Assembly: GCA_039090855.1 (NCBI GenBank) | Contig: CM077005.1 | Span: 76,132,607-76,196,606, forward strand | Length of the DNA: 64,000 nucleotides | Source: Macrothele yani | Lineage: Eukaryota; Arthropoda; Arachnida; Araneae; Macrothelidae | Reading direction: 5' to 3' | In this document: positions 31,264-41,235 of the stretch, one piece after another | How the letters are laid out: every line of letters begins with the position of its first letter | How positions within the stretch are numbered: the first letter of the stretch is position 1 | Notes under the pieces: model-generated | The model's input: only the letters and a program-made list of their open reading frames with translations | What the model was told of the DNA's origin: nothing | Database searches by the model: none | Position numbers and translations under genes: made by a program

Positions 31264-31369
31264 GGTCGTCAGAGCAACTTTAGTGGGAACAGGATGTACC
31301 ACGAGAAGGCGGGGTTGACATTTCTCAAGGAGAGGCTGTGATGTTACGCATCACCTGATCTTACATCCC
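31264..31369 (-). ncRNA. candidate HDV-like self-cleaving ribozyme at RTE 5' end (copy 2)
   Basis: On the element strand the first eight bases GGGATGTA (31369-31362) pair with TACATCCT (31298-31291), a P1 helix starting at the element's first nucleotide. In between is a perfect hairpin GTGATG-CGTAA-CATCAC (31354-31338), then GCC-TTCTCGT-GGT (31310-31298), resembling the HDV P3/L3 unit, whose loop reads UCCUCGC. P2 is less certain: GTCA near 31313-31320 can pair with TGAC near 31268. HDV-like ribozymes at the 5' ends of RTE and R2 elements are known. I cannot confirm the catalytic cytosine. Confidence 0.5.

Positions 31370-31370
<1 letters not shown>

Positions 31371-31400
<30 letters not shown>
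31371..31400. repeat. (TA)n junction between RTE copies 2 and 3
   Basis: A pure TA run forms the 3' tail of copy 3 and touches the 5' end of copy 2, giving a head-to-tail pair. Confidence 0.75.
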
Positions 31401-32193
31401 CATCATCATCATCATTGTCAACCATTATCAATCCACTGCTGGACGAAGGTCTCCCCAAGTTTCTTCCACAACGGTCTGTCTTGTGCCAGTCTCCTCCATG
31501 TCACCAGTGCATATTTTCGAATTTCATCCACCCATCTCCCATGTGGTCTTCTTCTGGGTCATTTCCTGTCCTTGGAATCCAATCTAAAATTTCGGCTGTC
31601 CATCGATGATCTGTCCTTCTGGCAGTATGTCCAGCCCATTGCCATTTCAGGGATTTAACTCTGATCATGATGTCTTCCACTCTTGTCATTTTTCGGATCC
31701 ACGAGTTCCTCTTCTTATCTCTCCTGGTTACACCACGTATGCACCTCTCCACGCTTCTTTGAGTTGTCTGCAGCCTTTGTATGTCTCTTTTAGTTAAGGT
31801 CCACGTCTCTGCACCATACGTAAGCACTGGAAGGATGCATTGATCAAACACTTTTTTAAGACATAATGGCATATTGCTCTTGAAAATTATGCTGTTTCTT
31901 CCAAATGCTCTCCAGGCAAGTTTTGTACGCCGATTAATTTCTTCATCAATGTGACCCTCACTTGATATCTGCTGTCCAAGATAAACGTACGTGTCTGTTA
32001 TCTCCAGCTTTTCTCCATCAATCGATAAATCTTCATTTCTTGTAAAAGCATTGAACATCACTTTGGTCTTCTGAAAGTTCATTTTTAATCCAACTTCTTT
32101 ACTCTTGTCAGCAAGTTCCTGGATCATACTCTGCAGCTCTGATGGGGTAGTTGCAAAAATGACTACGTCATCAGCAAAACGAAGGTGGGTTAG

Positions 32194-32194
<1 letters not shown>
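31401..32194 (-). mobile_element. RTE LINE copy 3 (5' truncated)
   Basis: Minus-strand 3' fragment covering the RT catalytic core to the tail. It reads LTHLRFADDVVIFATTP at 32190-32140 through LTYGAETWTLTKRDIQRLQ and WQWAGHTARRTD to the end. The small differences from copy 2 include a 3-base deletion near 31855. Homology stops at GGTTAGATA (32194), where a TA run and then the Penelope-like element begin. Confidence 0.9.

Positions 32195-32227
<33 letters not shown>
32195..32227. repeat. (TA)n at left edge of the Penelope-like element
   Basis: A TA run with a single TTT interruption, matching the TA run at the right edge (39193-39207). Confidence 0.7.
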
Positions 32228-33201
32228 ATTCTATTAAGAAGAGACCTAAGCAAAAAATATATGTTTTTGACTCATACCAAGTACAACATAGAAAAGGTTA
32301 TGTATCTACCGGTGTGAGTAAAAAGAGAAAAGATAAAAAATAAAATAAAACAACTGAATGTAGAAAGTGTCGAGAATACTGAGCCTTGGCTTTATCAAGG
32401 ACCAGCAAAAACTCTGCATTTTCTCACTTTCACAAAGACCTAGTTGAAAATGGGTTTCTGCAAAAATATAGATGCAAGTAATAAGCCCACCAAAAAATGT
32501 TTTAAAAAATATATATATGTCATGACCTCCGCAGAGTTGTATGACCTAGCTTTAGTTAACAATTTAGCTTGCATCCATAACTTTCATGGCCCGACCCATG
32601 CTCTTCATCTGTTACTATTAATCAGAAAGAAGAAGATTAAAGAAAACTCAAGTTGTGAGAGTGACATAATAATTAGAAATAATGTTCAGCTATAACGAAA
32701 TGCCAAGTTCGCCTGAGAGAGAATTTAAACGTGAATAGCAATGCAAAAGTATTCCAAATTCTTACATTGCAATTAAAAAAGAAAATATTAATTATTTAAA
32801 ACTCAGATTCTTAAAAGAAAACTTGATTCTAAAACCCCCTATTCCACAACTTCTGACAACACAAAAACGAGAATAAATTAAAGACTATAATTAACTAAAG
32901 AAATGCTTTGTGAAAGTTATATGACATAAACAATTAGTTGCAATATGTACAAAGTATTTCAGCAGTGCTTTAAGGGCATAATTAAGTAGTTATTAAGAAC
33001 TTAACTACTTTGAAAACACAGCGCAATGTAAAGGAACTATGATTGGCCAGCTGCTGGGCCTAAGTTTCCTAAAGAACGCGCAAAGTTACCAAGAAAAGAA
33101 AGAGTTAAAACCCGCAAAAAAGTTAACAGACTTGCCAGTGCCTAAATGCTAAAAAGCAAAAAACAACAGAGAAAAAAATACAAGAAGTACAAACATTGAA
33201 C
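32228..33201 (-). repeat. inverted, truncated pseudo-LTR
   Basis: The reverse complement of 33496-34469, ending exactly where the direct pseudo-LTR begins. It lacks the first ~294 bp and the last ~115 bp of the repeat. An 83-codon open frame inside it is the mirror of one in the right pseudo-LTR and shows no domain. Confidence 0.9.
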
Positions 33202-34584
33202 TATTTTATAATATTTCTCATGTATTCTGGAGAGTTAATTCTGCTCTTTCTGATCATACAGGTCCACAGTCTTAAGTATGTATTTTTTTCTCTGGTTAAA
33301 ATCTCCGCGAGTTGGTTTCTTTCAGTGTGAGGAGGCCATCAGCCCCACCCACACTGCCCCCCAGCGACTAGGGAGTGGCAGAGGAGTTTGGAAGTTTGGG
33401 GAAAAGGTCGGCCATGTTTCCTCTTGTGTGGAGAAAGTTCAGTTGCATAAGAGGTAAGCTCTCTTCATTGTCTTTGGGTTTTGGGTTTTATAAGTTCAAT
33501 GTTTGCACTTCTTCTACTTTTTTTCTCTGTTGTTTTTTGCTTTTTAGCATTTAGGCACTGGCAAGTCTGTTAACTTTTTTGCGGGTTTTAACTCTTTCTT
33601 TTCTTGGTAACTTTGCGCGTTTTTTAGGAAACTTAGGCCCAGCAGCTGGACAATCATAGTTCCTTTACATTGCGCTCTGTTTTCAAAGTAGTTAAGTTCT
33701 TAATAACTACTTAATTATGCACTTAAAGCACTGCTGAAATACTTTGTACATATTGCAACTAATTGTTTATGTCATATAACTTTCACAAAGCATTTCTTTA
33801 GTTAATTATAGTCTTTAATTTATTCTCGTTTTTGTGTTGTCTGAAGTTGTGGAGTAGGGGGTTTTAGAATCAAGTTTTCTTTCAAGAATCTGAGTTTTAA
33901 ATAATTAATATTTCCTTTTTTAATTGCAATGTAAGAATTTGGAATACTTTTGCATTGCTATTCAGGTTTAAATTCTCTCTCAGGCGAACTTGGCATTTCG
34001 TTATAGCAGAACATTATTTCTAATTATTATGTCACTCTCACAACTTGAGTTTTCTTTAATCTTCTTCTTTCTGTTTAATAGTAACAGATGAAGAGCATGG
34101 GTCGGGCCATGAAAGTTATGGATGCAAGCTAAATTGTTAACTAAAGCTAGGTCATACAACTCTGCGGAGGTCATGACATATATATATTTTTAAAACAATT
34201 TTTGGTGGGCTTATTACTTGCATCTATGGCTTTGCAGAAACCCATTTCCAACTAGGTCTTTGTGGAAGTGAGAAAATGCAGAGTTTTTGCTGGTCCTTGA
34301 TAAAGCCAAGGCTCAGTATTCTCGACACTTTCTACATTCAGTTGTTTTATTTTATTTTTTATCTTTTCTCTTTTTACTCACACCGGTAGATACATAACCT
34401 TTTCTATGTTGTACTTGGTATGAGTCAAAAACATATATTTTTTTTGCTTAGGTCTCTTCTTAATAGAATGTGAATTCTGAATTTTCATAACTGCTGCGTT
34501 GCGCGTTTTGATCTTCAGGTTATTTTGCAACTTTCGTTTTAAATTCAAAAGTCTTTCCTTAGTTTTCAGCTTTGCTCTTCAGTA
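33202..34584 (+). repeat. left pseudo-LTR of Penelope-like element
   Basis: 1383 bp, nearly identical to 37811-39192 from TATTTTATAATATTTCTC to GCTCTTCAGTA. It probably holds the promoter. A splice-donor-like AGGTAAGC occurs near 33452, and Penelope-type elements often carry a leader intron, but use is unproven. Confidence 0.9.
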
Positions 34585-34789
34585 ACTAATTTCAATTTTC
34601 TATTTAGCAGCTCATGCGCAAATTCTAGTTGAAATGTTTTATTATTTTTTATTATTATTTTTTATTATTATATTTTTTTCATTTTTTATTTATTTACAAT
34701 TCACTCTTATTTTTATTTCTAATTTTTATTTTACTGTGTTTTGAATGCTGCCTTTTGGAGTGTAGTTTATACTCGAGTTTGGTATTTTC

Positions 34790-37390
34790 TTGGACTGCTT
34801 ATTTCTAAAAAGTTTTTTCCTAGTTGGTTTGCTCAGAATTTGTATGTTTTGGCCCAAGTGGAGTTCTAAGGACGATGAAAGGATTGGAGGTCAGCTCAGA
34901 TATTTTAAGTCCTCCCGCTCGGTTAGGCTAGCACCCTCTCCCATAGTGTATGAACTCGCTGGCAAAGGTAATCTAAAGTTATGAAATGACAAACGTTGTT
35001 TGACATGTAAATCTGCAGATCCTAACCTGTATTCTTCTGTTGCGGATAATTGCTCCAACAAGTTTTGCAAAGCCTACAATACCATCTATAAGCTCACCTG
35101 TACTGTCTGCAACCTTACCTATATTGGCCAAAGCAAAAATCCTCTTCATCTTAGGATAAATGGTCACAGGTCTCTAGTTAACAAGTTCTCTAATTCTGGA
35201 GTGAAACCCGCCACAAATGCTAACCAGTACTCTACCTTTGAATTAGAGCATTTCCATACTCATGGTTTTGACAAAGTGAAAATAGAGGTACTGCATATTA
35301 TCCCTGACCTCTATGCTCGGCTTGAAACTGAATCCCTTGAAATTTTGCAGCATCAGTCTCTTTATACCTATGGTCTTAATTCCACTCTATCTGACAATAA
35401 GCATAATCAGCATAAATTTTCTATACGTGAACTCTTCTTTCTTGTTAATAACAAGAGCTGCACTAGAGGTAATAGAGGACAGAGGTTATTTCGCACATCA
35501 AGCAAGGTTGATTTTGCTAACTTGCAGATAACTCTGGAAAGCTTTAAAACTGGCACTAATTTTGTTAAAAATACTTACAAAATACTTAAATCCTTCAAGC
35601 ACTCTGTCCTTAAAAGTTTTTTCAAATTCTGGAAAGAAACTGCTGACCATGTTGATAAGCATGTTTTTGCTTTGGTTCTAGACATTCTTAAGCATATTCT
35701 TAAAGATAAAATTTCTCTTAAAGAATTTTCCAGTAATTATGTAACCATCAGGTTTCTAAATAAAACCTATGATCATCTCAATGTTAGAAAGCTGTTCTAC
35801 AATAATGCAATTTTTTTCCCATCCACAGGCACCAGTCTATTGTAAGTTTTAAATATGTTAAGACCTTAGGGTCAATAGTTAAAAACTACAAACTTAATTC
35901 TTCGAGTTACATTCCTGTAATTACTACATGCTCTTGTGATGAACATAAAGAAACAATTCACTATGATAAGAATTACAACCATATTATCACTGGAAACTTG
36001 AGTTTTGTTGAAAATGACAAGCTTAGGAATTTATTAGAGTATGGTTGTAAATTTAGACCTTCCTTCACAATTTCCAAAGAAAGGATTCTTGAGAGCTTCA
36101 CTCAAGATGTTAATAGGTACATTGTAAAAACCAGTTTAACATACAATCAGCCTATTGAGGCCTTCGCAGAATGGAAATATAATGTAATCAATAGCTTCAC
36201 TTGTGAGTTGGCAGGTCTGGACTTTTGTTTCGATAGAAATCTCTTTTTCTCTGGAGATGCTAAAAGGTCACTCTCCAAACTACAAGACCTATTTATTTTT
36301 ACCACTACGGATAAAGCTAGCAATAATTTTGCAATTATCTGTAAGAAGTTCTATTTTGAATTGTTAACTATGGAACTCAATAATAGAGTAACTTACGAGC
36401 CCGTAAGTTATTCTACAAAGCAGTTAGAAAATCGGTTTAAGGCATTCTTCAAGAAACTTAAAATTCCACAAACTAAAAGATATGAGCCTGAATTTCCATT
36501 TCTTTTTGCAACGGTTACGTTTCATAAAGATCCTGTGAAGTTCAGGTTCATAGCTAGTGGAGTAAGGAGTCATAAAAAGAAAATAGATCTTGCTTTTGAA
36601 GATATCTTAAAGAAGGTTTTGAAACACATTAGAAACTGTACTAATTTGATGTACAGAGATTTTTGGATAATTAATAATAATGCTGAAGTAATTTCCACTA
36701 TACTCAAAGTAAGTCCCTTAGATATTAATAGTTATGATTTTGAGAACCTATATACTAATCTGCCTCTATCAGATATAATCACTACCTTTAAAGAGCTGTA
36801 TGCAGAATTTAAACTTAACCAATTTGTTAATGTAGGAGCCTGGAACTCTTATCTCAATTGCTGCATAAAAAATAACCATATCTTATATAATAATACTCTC
36901 TATAAGCAAGTGAACGGTATACCCATGGGAACATCAACCTCCATGAGTATTGCTAATCTATTCCTGTTCTTTAAGGAATATAAATTCATTAAAAATCACT
37001 CCACCTGCTCAGATAACTACCTTTACACATTTAGATATATTGATGATCTGCTGTGTATCAATAATTCAGAAGTTATAGAGAGTGATTTTGATCATATCTA
37101 TCCTAGCTCTCTTAACTTATGTAAAACCAACCACAGTAATCAGGAACTTGAGTTCCTAGACTTAAGCATTAAGCTCAACAGAGGTAACCCATCTATTAGC
37201 CTCTTTGATAAAAGAAGTTAATTTTCCTTTTAAAGTAATTAAATATCTACACTGGAATAATAACATATCAACCAAAGTAATTGAGAATGTACTAATTTCT
37301 CAGGTCCTAAGAATTTCAAGAATTTGCAGCAACAATTTGGACTTCAATTACCACATTAACATACTATTAGACAGTTTTCTAGAGAACTAA
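34790..37390 (+). pseudogene. Penelope-like GIY-YIG nuclease + reverse transcriptase
   Basis: One coding region with a TGA at 34982 and frame changes near 35825 and 37205. N-terminal: a CXXC pair (RCLTCKS, ~34995), then the GIY-YIG domain TIYKLTCTVCNLTYIGQSK (35081-35137) with the following LRINGHRS and, ~90 residues on, ETESLEILQHQSLYTYGLN, supplying the conserved Arg, His, Glu and Asn. A 200-residue linker follows. RT: GNLSFVENDKLRNLLEYG, DKASNNFAIICKKFY, LDINSYDFENLYTNLPL, QVNGIPMGTSTSMSIANL, catalytic FRYIDDLLC (~37036) and LEFLDLSIKL. A thumb region (FPFKVIKYLHWN, SQVLRISRICSNN) ends at 37390. Nothing resembling a second GIY-YIG follows the RT. Confidence 0.9.
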
Positions 37391-37810
37391 ATTCCTTCTT
37401 CTTTCATCAAAAGAACTTTAAGAAAAATTATTCTGAATAATAGAGTAAGGTTGGCATATCTGCTTTAATTTTCTGCACAGTTAATAATATGATTCTGACC
37501 AATCAAAGCCGTTTGGAAGTTGGCTAGAGGATGCCTATTAACTACTAAAAGGAACCTTAGTGCTATGGATATGAAGGTCCTATTAAAATAAAAAATTAAA
37601 TAATATAGACAAAATCACAAAAAAAGCTTAAAAATATGTTTATAAAAGAAAATAAAAACAAATAAAAAAGAAAACTAGTTATTCACTCACTAGAATAGCT
37701 ATACTAAAAATAGTAAAAGTAACATTAAAATTAATAAGATTCTGAATAATCTATAGAAGCTCACTATGGTGATTTAATACATGCAAAGACTATTAAATAC
37801 ACCACTTGTG
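37391..37810 (+). other. 3' internal untranslated region of Penelope-like element
   Basis: AT-rich, no coding signature. It separates the RT stop at 37388 from the right pseudo-LTR. Confidence 0.6.
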
Positions 37811-39192
37811 TATTTTATAATATTTCTCATGTATTCTGGAGAGTTAATTCTGCTCTTTCTGATCATACAGGTCCACAGTCTTAAGTATATATTTTTTTCT
37901 CTGGTTAAAATCTCCGCGAGTTGGTTTCTTTCAGTGTGGGGAGGCCATCAGCCCCACCCACACTGCCCCCAGCGACTAGGGAGTGGCAGAAGAGTTTGGA
38001 AGTTTGGGGAAAAGGTCGGCCATGTTTCCTCTTGTGTGGAGAAAGTTCAGTTGCATAAGAGGTAAGCTCTCTTCATTGTCTTTGGGTTTCAGGTTTTATA
38101 AGTTCAATGTTTGTACTTCTTCTACTTTTTTTCTCTGTTGTTTTTTGCTTTTTAGCATTTAGGCATTGGCAAGTCTGTTAACTTTTTGCGGGTTTTAACT
38201 CTTTCTTTTCTTGGTAACTTTGCGCGTTTTTTAGGAAACTTAGGCCCAGCAGCTGGACAATCATAGTTCCTTTACATTGCGCTCTGTTTTCAAAGTAGTT
38301 AAGTTCTTAATAACTACTTAATTATGCACTTAAAGCACTGCTGAAATACTTTGTACATATTGCAACTAATTGTTTATGTCATATAACTTTCACAAAGCAT
38401 TTCTTTAGTTAATTATAGTCTTTAATTTATTCTCGTTTTTGTGTTGTCAGAAGTTGTGGAGTAGGGGGTTTTAGAATCAAGTTTTCTTTCAAGAATCTGA
38501 GTTTTAAATAATTAATATTTCCTTTTTTAATTGCAATGTAAGAATTTGGAAAACTTCTGCATTGCTATTTAGGTTTAAATTCTCTCTCAGGCGAACTTGG
38601 CATTTCGTTATGGCTGAACATTATTTCTAATTATTATGTCACTCTCACAACTTGAGTTTTCTTTAATCTTCTTCTTTCTGTTTAATAGTAACAGATGAAG
38701 AGCATGGGTCGGGCCATGAAAGTTATGGATGCAAGCTAAATTGTTAACTAAAGCTAGGTCATACAACTCTGCGGAGGTCATGACATATATATATTTTTTA
38801 AAACATTTTTTGGTGGGCTTATTACTTGCATCTATGGCTTTGCAGAAACCCATTTCCAACTAGGTCTTTGTGGAAGTGAGAAAATGCAGAGTTTTTGCTG
38901 GTCCTTGATAAAGCCAAGGCTCAGTATTCTCGACACTTTCTACATTCAGTTGTTTTATTTTATTTTTTATCTTTTCTCTTTTTACTCACACCGGTAGATA
39001 CATAACCTTTTCTATGTTGTACTTGGTATGAGTCAAAAACATATATTTTTTTTGCTTAGGTCTCTTCTTAATAGAATGTGAATTCTGAATTTTCATAACT
39101 GCTGCGTTGCGCGTTTTGATCTTCAGGTTATTTTGCAACTTTCGTTTTAAATTCAAAAGTTTTTCCTTAGTTTTCAGCTTTGCTCTTCAGTA
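37811..39192 (+). repeat. right pseudo-LTR of Penelope-like element
   Basis: 1382 bp, about 98% identical by eye to 33202-34584. Differences are scattered single bases and short homopolymer indels. It ends at CTTCAGTA before a TA run. Confidence 0.9.
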
Positions 39193-39212
39193 TATATATA
39201 TATATATCAGTA
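39193..39212. repeat. (TA)n at right edge of Penelope-like element
   Basis: A TA run followed by TCAGTA, then the first base of RTE copy 4. Confidence 0.65.
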
Positions 39213-39330
39213 GGGATGTAAGGTCAGGTGATGCGTAACATCACAGCCTCTCCTTGACAAATGTCAACCCCGCCTTCTCGTGGTACATCCTGTTCACACT
39301 AAAGGTGCTCTGACGACCGCCAATAGCGGT
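39213..39330 (+). ncRNA. candidate HDV-like ribozyme at RTE 5' end (copy 4)
   Basis: Same fold as in copy 2: GGGATGTA (39213-39220) pairs with TACATCCT (39284-39291), hairpin GTGATG/CATCAC (39228-39244), and loop TTCTCGT (39275-39281) between GCC and GGT. Possible P2: TGTCA near 39261 with TGACG near 39312. Several unpaired positions differ from copy 2 while the paired ones above are conserved. Confidence 0.5.
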
Positions 39331-39421
39331 ATAACTATACCATCGGGATTAGAGGAAATGCTATCCCACACTCACCAACCAGCTTGGCCAGCGTGGTGAG
39401 TTATGGCCAAACCCCTCCAAA

Positions 39422-40803
39422 ATGACTCCACAACTTAAATCTTGGCCCTCAGTCTCCGGCAGCTGGAATGTACCTGGCCAAGGCAGCGGCCAGTGCGACA
39501 TGAAGGCAGAGGGTGCTAAGAATCCCCGGAGGACCGGACTAGGCTGCCATCTGATGCTGACCTTGGCTACGTATAACGGACGCTCCCTATCTTCTGATTC
39601 AAGGCTTCTTGAATTGGAAGAGGAACTACAAAGGATCAAGTGGGACATCGTCGGGCTAAGTGAGGTAAGGAGAAAAGGAGAAGATCTCATTGAACTGAAA
39701 AGTGGACATCTCTTGTACTATCGTGGGACAGATACTGGCAGAACTAGTGGTGTTGGATTTATAATAAACAAGAAACTGAAGGATAAAGTTGTAGAAGTTG
39801 AAAGTTCCTCTGACAGAGCTGCACGACTCGTTATCCAACTCTCGAGAAGATACCAGGCTCAGATTATTTAAACTTATACACCCACCACAAGTCCTGAAGA
39901 TGCATACATTAATATTATTAATTACATCTATGAAAATGCAAGTGCAAAGATTCTGCTATTTGAAAATACAACACACATAAAAATTGGAAAAGGAGTGAGA
40001 CGAGGTGACTCCATATCTCCGAAGCTCTTTAATGCCACATTGGAAAATGTCTTTCAATCACTGAACTGGGAAAACAAAGGCATAAAGATTAATGGAGATT
40101 ATCTAACCCACCTCGTTTTGCTGATGACATAGTCATTTTTGCAACTACCCCATCAGAGCTACAGAGTATGATGCAGGAACTTTCTGACAAGAGTAAAGAA
40201 GTGGGATTAAAAATGAACTTTCAGAAGACAAAAGTGATGTTTAATGCTTTTACAAGAAATGAAGATTTATCGATTGATGGAGAAAAGCTGGAGAAAACAG
40301 ACACGTACGTTTATCTTGGACAGCAAATATCAAGTGAGGGTCACATTGGTGAAGAAATTAATCGGTGTACAAAACTTGCCTGGAGAGCTTTTGGAAGAAA
40401 CAGCATAATTTTCAAGAGCAATATGCCATTATGTCTTAAAAGAAAAGTGTTTGATCAATGCATCCTTCCAGTGCTTACATATGGTGCAGAGACGTGGACC
40501 TTAGCTAAAAGAGACATACAAAGGCTGCAGACAACTCAAAAAAGCATGGAGAGGTGCATGCTTGGTGTAACCAGGAGAGATAAGAAGAGGAACACGTGGA
40601 TCCGAAAAATGACAAGAGTGGAAGACATCATGATCAGAGTTAAATCCCTAAAATGGCAATGGGCTGGACATACTGCCAGAAGAACAGACCATCGATGGAC
40701 AGCCGAAATTTTAGATTGGATTCCAAGAGACAGGAAAAGACCCAGAAGAAGACCACATGGAAGATGGGTGGATGAAATTCGAATGTATGCGGGAGTGACA
40801 TAG
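39422..40803 (+). pseudogene. RTE endonuclease-RT, internally deleted
   Basis: N-terminal 149 codons match the copy 2 endonuclease (LATYNGRSLSSDSRLLELEE, IVGLSEVRRKGE). After a stop and the deletion the RT resumes in pieces, and 40168-40803 gives the last 211 codons. The protein cannot be functional because the endonuclease catalytic end and RT fingers and palm A/B motifs are missing. Confidence 0.88.
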
Positions 40804-40962
40804 AGGAGACTGGCACAAGACAGACCGTTGTGGAGGAAACTTGGGGAGACCTTTGTCCAGCAGTGGATTGATAATGGTTGACAATGATGATGATATATAT
40901 CAGTACATACATATATTTAACTTACTTCTTTCAGTTATTGTGTTAATTTGCCACTAGCGGCT

Positions 40963-41235
40963 TCATGCCAGTGTATTTTCAAACATTAGCTAACTGCATG
41001 ATGTAGGATGTGTAATTATCTTCAATTTAAGGTATAAGTGGTCACTACATGACTATAAAAAGGAAGATGCAGTATATTCTGTGGGCTAAGTCGGTGGCTA
41101 CTCTTTCCATCTGACCCCCCCTCCCTTTCTCCGCGCTCCCAGTAGCATTTCCTGAAGTGGCAACATGTGAATTACTGTTCTTCATGTATAATAGCTTTCT
41201 GAAAAATCAAACCGCAATGCTGTACCACAAAAATC
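40963..41235 (-). repeat. unclassified dispersed repeat, copy B
   Basis: The reverse complement matches 5180-5530. It keeps the flanks on both sides of the G-rich tract but has only a short purine run (complement of CCCCCCTCCCTTTCTCC at 41117-41133) where copy A has the expanded minisatellite. Confidence 0.75.

Larger units (their letters stand above)
28183..31370 (-). mobile_element. RTE LINE copy 2 (near complete)
   Basis: A 3.19-kb minus-strand RTE element. Its 5' end (AGGGATGTAAG at 31370) is shared with copy 4 and its 3' end (GACAATGATGATGATGATATATA) with the other copies. A ~210-bp leader with a ribozyme-like fold precedes one endonuclease-RT reading frame broken by a single indel. Copy 3 lies immediately upstream on the same strand, separated only by (TA)n. 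Confidence 0.93.
32228..39192 (+). mobile_element. Penelope-like element with N-terminal GIY-YIG (Naiad-type)
   Basis: A ~7-kb element: an inverted truncated pseudo-LTR (32228-33201), a left direct pseudo-LTR (33202-34584), an internal region (34585-37810) and a right pseudo-LTR (37811-39192). The inverted copy abuts the direct copy exactly. Direct plus inverted long repeats are a hallmark of Penelope-like elements. The coding region places a GIY-YIG nuclease before the RT, the permuted order described for Naiad/Chlamys elements rather than the C-terminal order of canonical Penelope. The flanks are TA microsatellites. Confidence 0.9.
39213..40893 (+). mobile_element. RTE LINE copy 4 (internal deletion)
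   Basis: Starts with the same GGGATGTAAG 5' end as copy 2 and ends TGACAATGATGATGATATA. The endonuclease part (39422-39871) runs to YQAQII, then jumps near 39893 directly into RT sequence (DAYINIINYIYENAS), removing about 1.5 kb. The RT C-terminal half is open from 40168 to 40803 (LTYGAETWTLAKRDIQRLQ, WQWAGHTARRTD). The catalytic FADD region near 40110-40130 is frameshifted. Confidence 0.92.

Noticed and set aside
34085..34130. Hammerhead-like ribozyme in the pseudo-LTR
   Set aside because: CAGATGAAGAGC followed by a CATGG/CCATG stem and GAAA hints at a hammerhead core, but the core has a wrong base and extra unpaired bases before stem II, and no convincing stems I and III were found.
38608..38859. 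83-codon minus-strand open frame in the right pseudo-LTR (mirrored at 32444-32695)
   Set aside because: It is antisense to the element, disrupted in the left pseudo-LTR and has no recognisable domain. It looks like an incidental open frame of a conserved repeat.
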